From Novosphingobium sp. (GTDB lineage Bacteria; Pseudomonadota; Alphaproteobacteria; Sphingomonadales; Sphingomonadaceae): a DNA stretch of 5,843 bases. A program made the translations under genes and the position numbers. Where the stretch lies: contig VFKS01000049.1 of assembly GCA_009885425.1 (NCBI GenBank), positions 1 through 5,843 on the forward strand, given 5' to 3'. Every line of letters begins with the position of its first letter. The stretch's first letter is position 1. Below the pieces are notes generated by a model, which ran no database searches, had not been told where the DNA came from, and worked only from the letters and a program-made list of their open reading frames with translations. Shown here one piece after another: positions 5,487 to 5,843 of this stretch.

Positions 5487-5843
5487 ATGACCGCCAAGCG
5501 TATTTGCTTCTGGCTCGGCCCGCTGGGCTTTCTATTCACGCTGCTGAGTGCAGTGCCGCAAGGGATGCCGGAAATGGCCTGGCCCGCTGCCGGGCTGGTC
5601 TGGTGGATGGCGGCTTGGTGGATGAGCGAGGCGATCCCGCTTTCGGCGACCGCGCTGCTGCCGTTCATTGTCCTGCCGCTGGTCGGGGTCAGCGATGCCA
5701 GCAAGACCGCCTCGGCCTATTATTCGCCGACCATGTTCCTGTTTCTGGGCGGGGCCTTTCTGGCGCTGGCGATCGAGCGGACCGGGCTGCACCGGCGGTT
5801 GGCGCTCGCCATTCTGGGCCGGGCCGGGCATTCCAACTGGCAG
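5487..5843 (+). CDS. SLC13/DASS-family anion transporter, N-terminal part only
   Basis: The first 119 residues of a protein that is normally about 450-500 long; the 3' end is outside the window. Family members are inner-membrane, usually Na+-driven, importers of dicarboxylates, citrate, sulfate or similar anions; the substrate cannot be told from this part. Seen: a first hydrophobic segment at about 7-23, a second at 31-46 rich in tryptophan, the family-typical stretch WWMSEAIPLSATALLPFIVL (44-63), and MFLFLGGAFLALAIERTGLH (83-102), which resembles the first hairpin and helix region of this family. The ATG has AAGGGAG six bases upstream (5474-5480), which settles the start. A 225-bp gap separates it from the divergent membrane-protein gene; both promoters should lie there. 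Confidence 0.9.
   Translation, partial: MTAKRICFWLGPLGFLFTLLSAVPQGMPEMAWPAAGLVWWMAAWWMSEAIPLSATALLPFIVLPLVGVSDASKTASAYYSPTMFLFLGGAFLALAIERTGLHRRLALAILGRAGHSNWQ

Noticed and set aside
5318..5831. Minus-strand frames opposite the SLC13 gene
   Set aside because: They are low-complexity, proline/glutamine/arginine-rich shadows; the plus strand has membrane helices and family motifs.

Overview
This looks like ordinary chromosomal DNA from a GC-rich alphaproteobacterium, most likely of the order Sphingomonadales (Erythrobacter/Sphingomonas type). The guess rests on the high GC content, one bifunctional Rsh-type (p)ppGpp enzyme, the style of the IF3 N-terminus, and a ligase-associated PdeM phosphoesterase gene. 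The assignment comes from remembered family patterns, not from a search. There is no tRNA, rRNA, CRISPR array, insertion sequence or phage gene, and no sign of an accessory island.

Layout. Positions 1-3345 hold three genes on the minus strand. In transcription order they are hemF (3345 to 2488, oxygen-dependent coproporphyrinogen III oxidase), a small secreted protein of unknown function (2414 to 1905), and rsh (1731 down past position 1, so its C-terminus is outside the window). Positions 3390-4834 hold two plus-strand genes. The first is pdeM (3390-4058, metallophosphoesterase), divergent from hemF with only 44 bp between start codons. The second is infC (translation initiation factor IF3), best read as starting at a rare ATA codon at 4292. 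Between pdeM and infC, four perfect hairpins are packed into about 150 bp; the largest has 36-bp arms. infC is followed by a strong hairpin (4842-4869) that it shares with a convergent minus-strand gene for a four-helix membrane protein (5261 to 4878, DUF6632-like). Divergent from that gene is the start of an SLC13/DASS-type anion transporter (5487 to the window end, incomplete).

Function. The genes cover separate housekeeping jobs: stringent response (rsh), haem synthesis (hemF), DNA repair (pdeM), translation initiation (infC) and transport (SLC13). I see no operon that ties them to one pathway. I do not see a new multi-gene system here.

The unusual signals are non-coding or at gene starts: the ATA start of infC, the four-hairpin array before it, mirror-image ribosome binding sites between hemF and pdeM, a 17-bp operator-like palindrome before the membrane protein gene, and a 12-bp palindrome touching the ribosome binding site of the transporter gene.
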